From Streptomyces sp. Tue6028 (GTDB lineage Bacteria; Actinomycetota; Actinomycetes; Streptomycetales; Streptomycetaceae), in assembly GCF_002300165.1 (NCBI RefSeq), contig NZ_MLCE01000004.1:105953-169952 (forward strand): DNA of 64,000 nucleotides, in the 5' to 3' direction. The translations under genes and the position numbers were made by a program. The notes beneath the pieces are model-generated. The model saw only the letters and a program-made list of their open reading frames with translations, searched no databases and was not told the origin of the DNA. Of this stretch, positions 1 to 8,467 are shown piece by piece (position 1 is the first letter of the stretch; every line of letters starts with the position of its first letter).

Positions 1-359
1 AGCCCGGTGGTGAGGCCGCCCAGGACGAGCGCGCGGCCCCGGTCACGGCCATAGCCGACGGCGAAGACGCCGGCACCGACGACGACCATGGCGACGACCA
101 GGCTGAGCACGGTCAGCGGCACGTCGTAGCGCATTTCGGTGCCGCTGACGCTGAAGCCGAGCATCGCGACGAAGTGCATGGTCCAGATGCCGGTGCCGAT
201 CGCGGAGGCGGCGGTGAGCAGCCAGTTGCGGCGGGATCGTCCGGTCGCGGCGAGCGCGCGGACGGTGCAGCGCAGCCCGAGGGCGGCGCCTATGCAGGCC
301 ATCACGTACGACAGTACGGGGGTCAGCCAGCCGAAGGCGGCGTGGTCCAGGTGTCCCAT
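1..359 (-). CDS. MHYT-domain integral membrane protein (3' end outside window)
   Basis: The visible 119 residues begin MGHLDHAAFGWLTPVLSY and form at least three hydrophobic segments. A WTMHFVAMLGF motif at about residues 55-65 matches the Met-His-Tyr-Thr signature of the MHYT domain, a seven-helix membrane sensor thought to bind a metal or small gas ligand. In Streptomyces such proteins are often stand-alone membrane proteins of about 250-300 residues. The C-terminal half lies beyond base 1, so a fused output domain cannot be excluded. The start is the ATG at 357-359. The gene is divergent from the methyltransferase at 512, with about 150 bp between them for both promoters. Family assignment is good; the ligand and role are unknown. 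Confidence 0.8.
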   Translation of the reverse strand, partial: MGHLDHAAFGWLTPVLSYVMACIGAALGLRCTVRALAATGRSRRNWLLTAASAIGTGIWTMHFVAMLGFSVSGTEMRYDVPLTVLSLVVAMVVVGAGVFAVGYGRDRGRALVLGGLTTG

Positions 360-511
360 GGCCCAGGGACGCTAGTCCCGGCAGCGGCGCACAACGGGGG
401 CGCATTTCGAAACCTGTTGGAATATGACGAAGAGGTGTACTTGGACGATCGCGTGACGCCCGAACGTGTGCGCCACGACGTCCATCGTGTCGGTGAGGGA
501 TCATGCGAAAC

Positions 512-1111
512 ATGAGCGACGACCACACACATGTCCAGGAGTTCTTCGCGGCTCGCGCGGCCGGCTGGGACGCGCGCTTTCCCGACGACGAGCCGGCCTA
601 CGCGGCCGCGGTCGCCGCCATGGGCTTGCGTGAGGGCGACCGCGTACTCGACGCGGGCTGCGGCACCGGGAGGGCCCTGCCGCCCCTGCGCGCGGCCGTG
701 GGGGCCTCGGGGACGGTCATCGGGGCCGATCTGACCCCGGCCATGCTGGAGGCCGCCGTGCGGGCAGGACGCGACCGCGACGGGCAGTTGCTGCTGACCG
801 ACGTCGCGGCGCTGCCCCTGCGCACGGAGACGCTGGACGCGGTGTTCGGAGCGGGTCTCGTCTCGCATCTGCCCGAGCCGGCCGAGAATCTGCGGGAGTT
901 GGCCCGGGTGGTGCGGCCGGGCGGGACGCTGGCGCTGTTCCACCCGGTAGGCCGGGCCGCGCTCGCGGCCCGACAGGGCAGGCAGATCACCCCGGACGAC
1001 CTGCGCGCGGAGGCCAATCTGCGTCCCTTGCTGGCGGACGCCGGGTGGGAGATGACGTCGTACCTCGACGAGGACACCCGCTTCCTGGCACTGGCCGTGC
1101 GACGCGGCTGA
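512..1111 (+). CDS. class I SAM-dependent methyltransferase
   Basis: A 199-residue protein with the Rossmann-fold glycine motif VLDAGCGTGRALPPL (about residues 45-59), an acidic residue ending strand 2 (IGADLTPAML), and the post-motif segment NLRELARVVRPGGTLALF. This is the Methyltransf_11/25 layout. The substrate cannot be read from sequence. Start choice: GAGGGA at 495-500 is only 2 nt from the upstream ATG at 503 but 11 nt from the ATG at 512, so MSDDHTH is preferred; starting at 503 would add three residues. It is convergent with the hydrolase at 1178, and its neighbours do not suggest a pathway. Confidence 0.85.
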   Translation: MSDDHTHVQEFFAARAAGWDARFPDDEPAYAAAVAAMGLREGDRVLDAGCGTGRALPPLRAAVGASGTVIGADLTPAMLEAAVRAGRDRDGQLLLTDVAALPLRTETLDAVFGAGLVSHLPEPAENLRELARVVRPGGTLALFHPVGRAALAARQGRQITPDDLRAEANLRPLLADAGWEMTSYLDEDTRFLALAVRRG

Positions 1112-1177
1112 CGCGCCCCTGGCGGACATACTCCGCGGCACGAACGTCTGCGCCGCCGGCACGGCGCGACCGACGCC

Positions 1178-1936
1178 TCAGACAGTGCCCGCGACCGCAG
1201 CCACGAAGGCGTCGGGATTGTCGAACATGATGTTGTGCCCGGCGCCCGGCACGGTCACGACGCGCACTCCGGCGTCCTCCAGGGTTTCCCTGCCAAGCAG
1301 TTCACCGCTGGACTCGCCCTGGAGGTAGACGCGCTCCACTGTCAGAGCTTCGAGCAGGCGGCGCATCGTGGGGTTCGTGCCGTGCTTCAGACCGGTCGCA
1401 GTGCGGTGCAGGGCGCGGGGGTCCGCGAGTCGCATGGTGGCCGCCCACAGGGGGCCGACCCTCTCCAGCACGCGCGCGTGGCCGCCGTTCTCGACGAAGT
1501 CGACCTCCTCGTAGGAGGCGATGCCGCTGCTGCCCGTGGTGCCCGGGGGATACGGATCGAGGTTGGCCTCCACCAGGACCAGCCGTGAGGCGAGATCGGG
1601 CCGCCGGTGGGCGAGCACGATGGCGACCGCACCGCCCATGCTGTGGGCGACGAGTTCCGCCCCGGAGACCCCGGCGGCGTCCAGAGCGGCCGCCAGCGCG
1701 TCCGCGTGGTCCTCCAGGGTGTACCCGAAGTCCGCCGGCCGGTCGCTGATGCCGTGGCCGGGCAGGTCGACGAACAGGGTGCGGCGGCCCGCCAGTTCGG
1801 GGCGGGCGGCGACGTGCGCGTGGTAGACGGTCGAGGTCGCTCCCAGACCGTGTACGTACACCCGGGCCGGGCCCGCGCCCGCAGCCTCCGTCCAGCGGAC
1901 ACAGCTTCCCTTGTCGTCGAACTCGGCCTGCTTCAT
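1178..1936 (-). CDS. alpha/beta hydrolase
   Basis: A 252-residue protein with a typical alpha/beta hydrolase layout: oxyanion segment VHGLGATSTVY near residue 28, a DLPGHGISDRP turn near 58, the nucleophile elbow AHSMGG with Ser99, and the catalytic His in GAGHN at about 234. No signal peptide is visible, so it is probably cytoplasmic. The start ATG is preceded by GGGGAGACAGGG. The gene is transcribed away from the PadR regulator at 2057, with a 120-bp AT-richer gap holding an inverted repeat, so it is the likely PadR target. The substrate is unknown; esterase, lactonase or C-C hydrolase are all possible. Confidence 0.87.
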   Translation of the reverse strand: MKQAEFDDKGSCVRWTEAAGAGPARVYVHGLGATSTVYHAHVAARPELAGRRTLFVDLPGHGISDRPADFGYTLEDHADALAAALDAAGVSGAELVAHSMGGAVAIVLAHRRPDLASRLVLVEANLDPYPPGTTGSSGIASYEEVDFVENGGHARVLERVGPLWAATMRLADPRALHRTATGLKHGTNPTMRRLLEALTVERVYLQGESSGELLGRETLEDAGVRVVTVPGAGHNIMFDNPDAFVAAVAGTV

Positions 1937-1980
1937 CCCTGTCTCCCCTGCCCTCATGGTTCCTCGTGCCCTCAAGAGAA

Positions 1981-2030
1981 TACATCGAAGTCGAGGTATT
2001 GCGGATACATAGTATTCGGAGGTCGATGTA
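1981..2030. promoter_or_regulatory. putative PadR operator between hydrolase and padR-like gene
   Basis: Perfect inverted arms TACATCGA (1981-1988) and TCGATGTA (2023-2030) flank a second palindrome, ATACATAGTAT (2005-2015). The segment is markedly AT-richer than its surroundings and lies between two divergent start codons (1936 and 2057), where both promoters must be. PadR-family operators are dyads of ATGT/ACAT type, and the outer arms contain ACAT and ATGT. The dyad is seen; the assignment to the adjacent PadR protein is inferred from position. Confidence 0.6.
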
Positions 2031-2056
2031 CAGCGGGACTGCGGCACAATGAGGCC

Positions 2057-2590
2057 ATGCTGGAGCTGGCCATCCTCGGTTTTCTGTACGACGCCCCGCT
2101 GCACGGGTATGAGCTGCGCAAGCGGATCACCGCGCTGACCGGGCATGTGAAGCCCGTGGCCGAGAGCACGCTGTATCCGGCCATCAAGCGGCTGGAGAAG
2201 GCGGAGCTGCTGGAGCGGGCGACCCGACCCGGATCGGTCGCCGCTCCGCGCCATGAACTGACGCTCACCGAGGAGGGCCGTCGCGAACTGCGGCGACGAC
2301 TCGCGGAACCGTCGCGGAGCGACATCACCGACGAGAACCGCTGGTTCACCGTGCTCGCCTTCCTCCGGCACCTGGAGGACCCCGGGGCGCAGGCCACCGT
2401 CCTGCGCCGTCGGCTCGCCTTCCTGGAGGAGCCGGCGAGCTTCTTCTACGACGGCGACCGGCCGCTGCGCGCCGAGGAGTTCGACGACCCCTTCCGGCGC
2501 GGCATCCTCACGATCGCCCGCGCCACGAGTGAGGCCGAGCTGGCGTGGCTGCGGGAGACCGTCGCCTCACTCGACACCGGCAGCAGGTGA
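2057..2590 (+). CDS. PadR-family transcriptional regulator
   Basis: A 177-residue protein starting MLELAILGFLYDAPLHGYEL, the standard N-terminus of PadR winged-helix repressors, followed by the recognition helix and wing (STLYPAIKRLEKAELLER and ELTLTEEGRRELRRRL). The C-terminal helical region from about residue 95 fits the Vir_act_alpha_C dimerisation domain. It is divergent from the alpha/beta hydrolase, across the inverted repeat at 1981-2030. It probably represses itself and the hydrolase and responds to a small hydrophobic or phenolic ligand, as many PadR proteins do. The ligand is not predictable here. Confidence 0.9.
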   Translation: MLELAILGFLYDAPLHGYELRKRITALTGHVKPVAESTLYPAIKRLEKAELLERATRPGSVAAPRHELTLTEEGRRELRRRLAEPSRSDITDENRWFTVLAFLRHLEDPGAQATVLRRRLAFLEEPASFFYDGDRPLRAEEFDDPFRRGILTIARATSEAELAWLRETVASLDTGSR

Positions 2591-2702
2591 TCGGCGCAAC
2601 GTCACGGCCGTTCCCCCTTCTGCCGCCGGGACTTCAACTCTACGTTGAACAGCAGCAGATGAGCAGTCGACGATGGCAACCGCACTGGGGGAAGGTGGCC
2701 CG

Positions 2703-3017
2703 ATGTCCGGCATGTTCGGCAGACTCCGCAAGACCTGGGGCAAGAAGGCGGCCGAGCGGAACGAGGAGCCCAGGCCCTCGGCGCCCGCCGCCGAGAAGCG
2801 CGCGCACAATCTCTTCGAAGCGGCCGCGGCGTACGTGTCGGCGTGCGCGGAGGACGACCAGGACCGGATCGACGAGGCGGCGGGATGGGTGTCTCCGGAG
2901 GCACTGTCGTTCGGGGTCAACGAATTGGCGTGCCGTGCCGTGATCGCCTTGGCTCGGGAGCGCGACGAATCGCCGCGGACGGTCGCCCGTACGCTCCTCG
3001 GGCTGCCCGTGGTGTGA
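2703..3017 (+). CDS. small conserved-type hypothetical protein
   Basis: A 104-residue protein beginning MSGMFGRLRKTWGKKAAERN. It has a basic N-terminus, a Pro/Ala-rich linker and a helical, acidic C-terminal half (residues about 35-100) with no cysteines, signal peptide or membrane segment. GGGGAAGG lies 5-8 nt before the ATG at 2703, which favours this start over an in-frame ATG at 2673. Codon bias is normal for Streptomyces. No family is recognised. It could be in one transcript with the gene at 3153, but a 135-bp gap makes this uncertain. Confidence 0.7.
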   Translation: MSGMFGRLRKTWGKKAAERNEEPRPSAPAAEKRAHNLFEAAAAYVSACAEDDQDRIDEAAGWVSPEALSFGVNELACRAVIALARERDESPRTVARTLLGLPVV

Positions 3018-3152
3018 CCCGCGGTTACCCGGACGGCCGTTTCGCCCCTGTCCAGCCGGAAAACTGCAGCTCCGCGTGTGTCGGGGACCCGTGACAAGCG
3101 GGTTCCGGTCGCATTAGGGTGCGCCGACGGACGTAGCGATCGGGAGGCTGGG

Positions 3153-4079
3153 ATGGCCGGGACGGACGACGAAGCCGTCGCCACCGGGGACGACGACGCA
3201 CTGTATGTGCTGACGGCGGTGTTGCTGACACCGGCGAAGTTCCCCAGCGTGCTGGGCGACGACTACCCGGAGGCCTGCGCCGCGCTCGACCTCGCGCCGC
3301 TCGCCGACGGATACGGTCTGGTGCTCGGCCAGGACAGTGAGGGCGCCAGGTGGACGGTCGTCGTCGACGACGTGTCGCTGGTCGCCGTCGCCATCGCCGC
3401 CTGGGACTGCGGCATGGAGCAGGAACTCTCCCCCGACGAACGCACGGTCGTCGCCGCCCTGCCGGGCTGGCCACTCGACGTGGCGGTGGCGGCCCCCGGC
3501 GTGCCCGCTCCGCACGACCCGTCGCCCGAGCTCACGGACCTGCCTCCCCTCGCTCCGCCTGACACGGCGACGTGGGGGCCGGCGCAGCGGCGTCTCGGTG
3601 CCGACGAGATCGCCCTCCAGTGGGCGACCTGGCGCGAGCAGATCGACGACGGCGACTTCGTGCAACCGGGAGACGAGGAGTCGAAGGGCGAAGGCGCACC
3701 TTCGGAGACCTCCGACGCCGAGACGTCGGAGAGCGAGCCCTCCGACGGCGCGGCCTCCGAGAGTGAGGCCGGGACCGCCTCGAAGGAGGACGGCGCCGGT
3801 TCCGGAGAGCCGCGCAGCGGTGTCCGGCGGGTCCTCGCCGAGGCCCGCGCCTACGTGGACACACCGCCGCCGCTCGGCCGGGTCCGCTCGTCCTTCGCCA
3901 CGGGCGACGCCCGCACCCTGCGAGCCGACGGCCCCGGCTGGTCGCTGGTCGCCAGGACCGACGACATCGCGTTCGTCCTCCTCGACGAGGAGCCGGGCGA
4001 GGTCCTGCCCGTCGGTCGCGGTCCGGAGCTGCCCGGCCTCCTGGAGGCGCTCGACAAGATGGCCGTACGCCCCAGCTGA
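3153..4079 (+). CDS. hypothetical protein with Ser/Glu-rich linker
   Basis: A 308-residue protein in two ordered parts. The N-terminal part (about 1-170) is acidic, with alternating hydrophobic strands. The C-terminal part (about 225-305) carries VRRVLAEARAYVDTPPPLGRV and a strand-rich segment. They are joined by a low-complexity Ser/Glu/Gly linker (about 175-222). The start ATG is preceded by GGGAGG with a 5-nt spacer. No signal peptide or membrane helix is visible. I do not recognise the family. It is followed by a strong hairpin at 4120-4143, so this transcript ends here. Confidence 0.72.
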   Translation: MAGTDDEAVATGDDDALYVLTAVLLTPAKFPSVLGDDYPEACAALDLAPLADGYGLVLGQDSEGARWTVVVDDVSLVAVAIAAWDCGMEQELSPDERTVVAALPGWPLDVAVAAPGVPAPHDPSPELTDLPPLAPPDTATWGPAQRRLGADEIALQWATWREQIDDGDFVQPGDEESKGEGAPSETSDAETSESEPSDGAASESEAGTASKEDGAGSGEPRSGVRRVLAEARAYVDTPPPLGRVRSSFATGDARTLRADGPGWSLVARTDDIAFVLLDEEPGEVLPVGRGPELPGLLEALDKMAVRPS

Positions 4080-4119
4080 GCGGCCACGCCCCGGGCGACC
4101 TGGCGGAGTTACCGTGCGC

Positions 4120-4143
4120 CGGGCGACTCATAGGAGTCGCCCG
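4120..4143. terminator. hairpin between convergent genes (likely bidirectional terminator)
   Basis: A perfect 10-bp stem, CGGGCGACTC at 4120-4129 and GAGTCGCCCG at 4134-4143, with an ATAG loop. It can be extended by a GTGC/GCAC pair outside the stem. There is no U-tract, as is usual for Streptomyces terminators. It sits between the plus-strand gene ending at 4079 and the minus-strand gene ending at 4223. Confidence 0.7.
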
Positions 4144-4222
4144 GAGCACGGCCGAGTTGCCGCGCGCCGGGCCACTTCGTGATGCGCGGCCTCGGCCGGC
4201 GGCGCCGCCCGGCGGCGTGTCC

Positions 4223-7200
4223 TCAGCGGTACTCGTCCGTGTCCACGAGGAGAGCGCTCACGGCCGTCTCACGGTCCTCGTGGGCGCGCAGGGCGTCGAG
4301 CTCGGCTCGCCAGGGCTCACTCCAACGAGATCCCCGGCCTCCCATGCCGACCAGCGCGAGCGCGAGCGGTCCGCATGAGGGCGTCCGGCGGGCTCGGACG
4401 GTCCGCACCGCCGCGAGCAGCGCCGCGTTCACACGGGGACAGCCGACGTCCATGGACAGGTGCTCCATGGACCGCACGCGCTCGGGCCGTTCCTCGTACA
4501 GTCGCAGCAGGCGTTCCCACCGGTGTTCCTCGTAGTCGCCCTGTCGCACGCAGGCCATGGCCGCGTGCCAGCTGACGCGAACAGCATCCGCGAGGAGCCC
4601 CACGGCTTCGAGGGTGTCCGCGAGCGTGTCGGCGACGGCGAAGATCTGTGCCGCGCCGCGACCCGGCTGAAGGACGCCGGAGCACTCGTGCAGTCGTCTG
4701 AGGGCATCGGCACGGACTCCAGGATCCAGGGACCCGGCGCGTTCCCTCAGGACGTCGAACGCGTCGCACAGCAGGCCTTCGAGCGTCGGCCCCGGGGTGA
4801 GCGACGCCAACTGCCGGCCGGCTGTTTCCCACACCCTGCGGGGCCTTTCCGGGGCGGTGAAGGCGTCGACGAGCACCTTCATGGCGTCGCGGGCACCTGG
4901 TGGCAGCCACACGGGCAGCGCACGGCACGCGGCGACGACGGTCTCTTCGTCACCCGTCTCGACGAGTCTCGCCAGAAAGGCCGCGTACGCCTCACGGCCG
5001 GCGACGCCCACGCGCGCGTGCACGACGGCATCCCGCACGGCGGCCTCTCCCGCCGCCTCGACGAGGCGCCGTGCCACGTCGGGCCGGTCGACCCTGGTGA
5101 GGAGACCACGGGCCAGCACGGCGCGGACGTCGGGATGCTGCCCCGGCACGTCCCATGCCGCCACCAGCGCTTCGAAGGCGTCCTCCCCCGGGAGAGCGCC
5201 CAGCACCCGGGCGGCCTCCTTGCGGGTCCCCACCGGGGCAGCGGTCGCGGCCGCCACCGGTGCGAGCAGGGGCACGGTCTCGCGGTCGGGAAGTCGTCCC
5301 AGGAGCCGCCGGAGCGAGGCCATCGCGGCCCGTCCTCGGACGCCGCCGGCCGCCGCGTGCCGCAGAAAGGTGTCGCGGAGGTCCTCGCTCGACTCGGTGC
5401 CGGGTCCCTCCGCCAGCGCCGCGAGGGCTGCGGCCGCCACCGGTTGCGGGGCGCTCTCGGCCAGCGCCGTGAGCCGTCCGTGGTCGCGGAGCAGGGCTGC
5501 CGCGTCGGCCCTTGAGCGCAGCGGTGCGGCTTCGTCCGCAGCCACGCGCGCGTGGTGCTCTCCCCACTGTTGCCGCTGGCGGGGGAGCCATCGCCCGACG
5601 ACACCGGCGGGCAGACCGGGCGCCCAGGCCGTGGCACGGGGGCGCGCCCGGCCGGAGAACCGTCCGAGAGCGGCGGTGAGGACGGGATCGAGCAGATCGG
5701 TACGGCGCGCCGCGATCGTGCCCAGGACGACGGGAACGGTCGCGAACGTCGCGTCCGCCGCGATCAGTTCGCCGCACCGCTGTTCCCTCGTGCGTGGTGG
5801 TCGCACCCAGGCGGCAGCGGCGCGGGCCGCGAGTGCCGGATCGTCCGTCTCGAGCGCGGTCCGGTGCACCTGCGCTTCGAGGTCGGGCAGTGCGGCGAGG
5901 TGGTGCCCGAGGAGTTCCGCCAGCGCGGTGCTCAGTTCGGCACGGTGTGCAGCGGTCGGAGACATGGCGGACCACAGGGTCCGGGCGACCTCTTCGTCGA
6001 TGTGGAGGGGCGTCACAGGTCCCGTGTACCGGTCCGCTGAGACGACCTGGCCGAGCAGTTCGACCGCGTACGCGGCCCGTTCGTGACGGCCGGTGGCGGC
6101 GGCGCGCTCGGCGACGCGGCGCGCCAACCGTGCGGCGGCGGCCAGTGAGGCGCTCGTGGAGTCACGGGACTGCACGGTGGTGAGGACGGCGTCACGCAGG
6201 ACTTGTCGGGGCAGAGCGGTGAGCAGGTGGGGCGCTGCTCCGGCGAGTTGCTGGAGGGCCGCGCGGCGCACCTCGTCCTGGTCGTGCCAGGCCCGTTCGC
6301 AGTCACGCGCGATCCGTGCGAACCGGTCGGCGTCGCCTTCGAGTTCGGCGCAGGCCAGCAGGGCCGGCCAGGCCAGGGCACGATGGTGGACCAGGTGGTC
6401 GGCGGCGAGTTCACGCAGCAGCGGTTCGCCCTGGGCGAGGGGCAGGGCGGCGGCCAGGCGAGCTGCCGACCAGGAGGATCTCCGCTGCCGCCGCAGCCAC
6501 GGGGTGATCAGGTCCACGCGGTCTCCGGGGGCGAGGGCCGCCAGCGTGGTGAGTGCCGCGCCGCGCAACCGGCCGCGCGCCACGGTGCGGCTCTTGACGA
6601 TGCGCAACCGCTCGGCGGGTGGCAGGAGTTGCAGCAGTCCATCGGCCGCCACCTCGCGGCGGCCCGGCGCTCGTTCACGACTGCCGCTGGCTGGAAGGTG
6701 TTCGGCCAGCGTGATGAGGTCGTCGACGGCCAGGTCCTTCAGGGCCCTGCGTTGGGACAGCGGCAACGGCCCGGCCGGAATCGGGTACTCCCGGGGCTGT
6801 CCGTCGGTCCGTGGCCGGGCCGCGCGCAGCACCGCGAGCGCGTCGGCGGGGCGGAGGAGGGCCGCGACGACGGCCGGCGGGGTGAGGAGGTCGGGTGCCC
6901 GTTCCAGGAGGGTCAGGGCCGCGGACGGATCTCGTCCGGCGGCGACGGAGGCGACCGCCCGGTGCCGGAGAACAAGGGTCGTGGCCTCGTGGGGCGTTCC
7001 GTCTTCCCAGCGTCCGGCGAGGTGTTCCGCCACGGCTGCGGGTGCCGTGCGGGCCAGTGAATTGAGAGCCCCGATCGGTGCGTCGAGCCGCGGCAGCCAC
7101 GCGAGTACGGTTGCGGGCGGGCAGGCGGACAGCAGGAGGGCCGCCTCCGGGTCGCCGTGGCGCTTGTGCACCTGGGGCAGCAGTCGCGCGGCGAGCGAAC

Positions 7201-7609
7201 GTCGGCGGCTGAGCCTGAGGAGCCGGTAGGTGTCGTGGCGGATCGCCCTGGTGTCGCTCAGGGCGAGACGTTCCAGAGCGTGTTCGGGAACGGGCAGCCG
7301 GAGCGCGGCCGAGCGTGCACGGCGTCCCAGCAGCGGATCCATGAGGGCTTCGGTCACCCGGTCGAGGTCGCGACGTGCGACGGCGAGGAAGAGACCGGTG
7401 TGCCGTTCGCCGGGGTCTCCGGCGTCGAGGACCTGCTGGAGCGATGCGTACGCGTGCGGAGTCAGCGTGCGGGCGTAGCGCGCGAGGGCGCTCATGCGTG
7501 CCGGGAAGGGCAGGGGGTCGAAGTGTGCTCTCAGCCAGGCGGGCGTCAGCGGCGCCGGCGGCATGTGGGACGGGGACTGCGGCGCCTGCGACGCCTCGTG
7601 TTCGGCCAT
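4223..7609 (-). CDS. 1128-residue alpha-solenoid (HEAT/ARM-like) protein of unknown function
   Basis: A very large protein almost wholly made of Leu/Ala/Arg-rich amphipathic helices in pairs of about 30-40 residues from about residue 40 to 900, the look of HEAT or ARM repeats. Examples are the helices around ALSDTRAIRHDTYRLLRLS and the segments ending in LLGRLPDRETVPLLAPV. The last 200 residues are less repetitive and contain a Trp-rich stretch (SWHAAMACVRQGDYEEHRWERLL). There is no signal peptide, membrane helix, ATP-binding or nuclease motif. The ATG at 7609 follows GGTGAGCG. It is single-gene, with a hairpin on each side. A scaffold or protein-protein interaction role is the only inference I can make. 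Confidence 0.8.
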   Translation of the reverse strand: MAEHEASQAPQSPSHMPPAPLTPAWLRAHFDPLPFPARMSALARYARTLTPHAYASLQQVLDAGDPGERHTGLFLAVARRDLDRVTEALMDPLLGRRARSAALRLPVPEHALERLALSDTRAIRHDTYRLLRLSRRRSLAARLLPQVHKRHGDPEAALLLSACPPATVLAWLPRLDAPIGALNSLARTAPAAVAEHLAGRWEDGTPHEATTLVLRHRAVASVAAGRDPSAALTLLERAPDLLTPPAVVAALLRPADALAVLRAARPRTDGQPREYPIPAGPLPLSQRRALKDLAVDDLITLAEHLPASGSRERAPGRREVAADGLLQLLPPAERLRIVKSRTVARGRLRGAALTTLAALAPGDRVDLITPWLRRQRRSSWSAARLAAALPLAQGEPLLRELAADHLVHHRALAWPALLACAELEGDADRFARIARDCERAWHDQDEVRRAALQQLAGAAPHLLTALPRQVLRDAVLTTVQSRDSTSASLAAAARLARRVAERAAATGRHERAAYAVELLGQVVSADRYTGPVTPLHIDEEVARTLWSAMSPTAAHRAELSTALAELLGHHLAALPDLEAQVHRTALETDDPALAARAAAAWVRPPRTREQRCGELIAADATFATVPVVLGTIAARRTDLLDPVLTAALGRFSGRARPRATAWAPGLPAGVVGRWLPRQRQQWGEHHARVAADEAAPLRSRADAAALLRDHGRLTALAESAPQPVAAAALAALAEGPGTESSEDLRDTFLRHAAAGGVRGRAAMASLRRLLGRLPDRETVPLLAPVAAATAAPVGTRKEAARVLGALPGEDAFEALVAAWDVPGQHPDVRAVLARGLLTRVDRPDVARRLVEAAGEAAVRDAVVHARVGVAGREAYAAFLARLVETGDEETVVAACRALPVWLPPGARDAMKVLVDAFTAPERPRRVWETAGRQLASLTPGPTLEGLLCDAFDVLRERAGSLDPGVRADALRRLHECSGVLQPGRGAAQIFAVADTLADTLEAVGLLADAVRVSWHAAMACVRQGDYEEHRWERLLRLYEERPERVRSMEHLSMDVGCPRVNAALLAAVRTVRARRTPSCGPLALALVGMGGRGSRWSEPWRAELDALRAHEDRETAVSALLVDTDEYR

Positions 7610-7954
7610 CAGCGCTCACCGTGGAGCCGCTGGGCCTCCTTTCCATGCTTCATGCCGGTCATCGTCGGGGACAAGTGATCAAGTGCGCAACGGGTTTTCG
7701 TGGATCTGTGCTCCGGTCACCGAGGTGACGGGCGTCGCTGCCCACGTGGGCCGGCCCGGGCCACTGTCGACTCCCGGTCGGGACAGTGGCGTTCAGCGCC
7801 GGTGGGACGACGGCCACGCCTACCTGACGACGACGGCCACGCCTACTTGGCGATGCCCCGGTTTCCCGGGGCATCGCGGTTGCCGGGCTCCGCCCACCCG
7901 GTCGGAGCCCGGCCCTGCCCGTCGCACGGATCACTGTCCGTCAGGGAAGCGGTG
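7610..7954. other. 345-bp intergenic region with direct repeat and hairpins
   Basis: There is no coding sequence with normal codon bias here. It must hold the promoter of the solenoid gene near 7610-7700. A 16-bp direct repeat (CGACGGCCACGCCTAC) occurs at 7808-7823 and 7831-7846, just beside two hairpins (listed separately) that probably terminate the CAP-domain gene. Confidence 0.6.
7851..7912 (-). terminator. tandem hairpins downstream of CAP-domain gene
   Basis: Hairpin 1: an 11-bp perfect stem, CGATGCCCCGG (7851-7861) and CCGGGGCATCG (7866-7876), with a 4-nt loop. Hairpin 2: a 10-bp perfect stem, CCGGGCTCCG (7883-7892) and CGGAGCCCGG (7903-7912), with a 10-nt loop. Both lie 40-105 bp beyond the stop codon of the minus-strand gene at 7955. 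No U-tract follows. The function is inferred from position. Confidence 0.62.
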
Positions 7955-8467
7955 TCACGCGGGTGATGCGAAGACCTGCACCGCGTACTTGCCGCTGACG
8001 GCGACGCCGGTGTCGACGTAGCTGCAGTTCACAATGTTGCGGTGGTGGCCAGAACTCTTGATCCAGCCGTCGACGACGGTCTTGGCGTCGGTGGAGCTGC
8101 CCCAAGCCATGTTCTCACCGACACCGATGGACTCTTTCGCGTTGTAGCCCGCGTCCTTGACCCGCTGCGCGTCGGTGGAGCCGTCGGAACCGGTGTGGTT
8201 CGTCAGGTTGTTCTTCGACGCATCGTCCGCGAAGACCTGGGCGGCCTTGGTGAGCTGGGCGTTTTCCTTGAGGGCGGGGCAGTTGGCCTTCGCGCGTTCG
8301 GCGTTGACCAGATCGAGGATCTCGCTGGGCGTGGCCTGGACGACATTCGGTGTGGTCGCCGGCACGGTGACCGTGGCTGCTCCGGCGCCGGCTGCTCCGG
8401 CGAGCACCAGAAGGGGTGCCGCGCAGGTGGCGGCGCAGAGACGGCGTATTCGTGTGCTGGTGCGCAT
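7955..8467 (-). CDS. secreted CAP-domain (SCP-like) protein
   Basis: A 170-residue protein. An N-terminal Sec signal peptide (MRTSTRIRRLCAATCAAPLL, Ala-rich, cleavage near AGAGAAT) is followed by a CAP/SCP domain. Visible CAP motifs are LDLVNAERAKANCPAL, the NHTGSDGST segment, IGVGENMAWG, and the C-terminal GHHRNIVNCSYVDTGVAV, equivalent to the conserved GHRxNI motif. Two cysteines may form a disulfide. Bacterial stand-alone CAP proteins of this size are common in Streptomyces; their activity (lipid binding, or spore or envelope roles) is not settled. The start is the ATG at 8465-8467, which places the signal peptide at the extreme N-terminus; its ribosome-binding site is weak. Confidence 0.88.
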   Translation of the reverse strand: MRTSTRIRRLCAATCAAPLLVLAGAAGAGAATVTVPATTPNVVQATPSEILDLVNAERAKANCPALKENAQLTKAAQVFADDASKNNLTNHTGSDGSTDAQRVKDAGYNAKESIGVGENMAWGSSTDAKTVVDGWIKSSGHHRNIVNCSYVDTGVAVSGKYAVQVFASPA

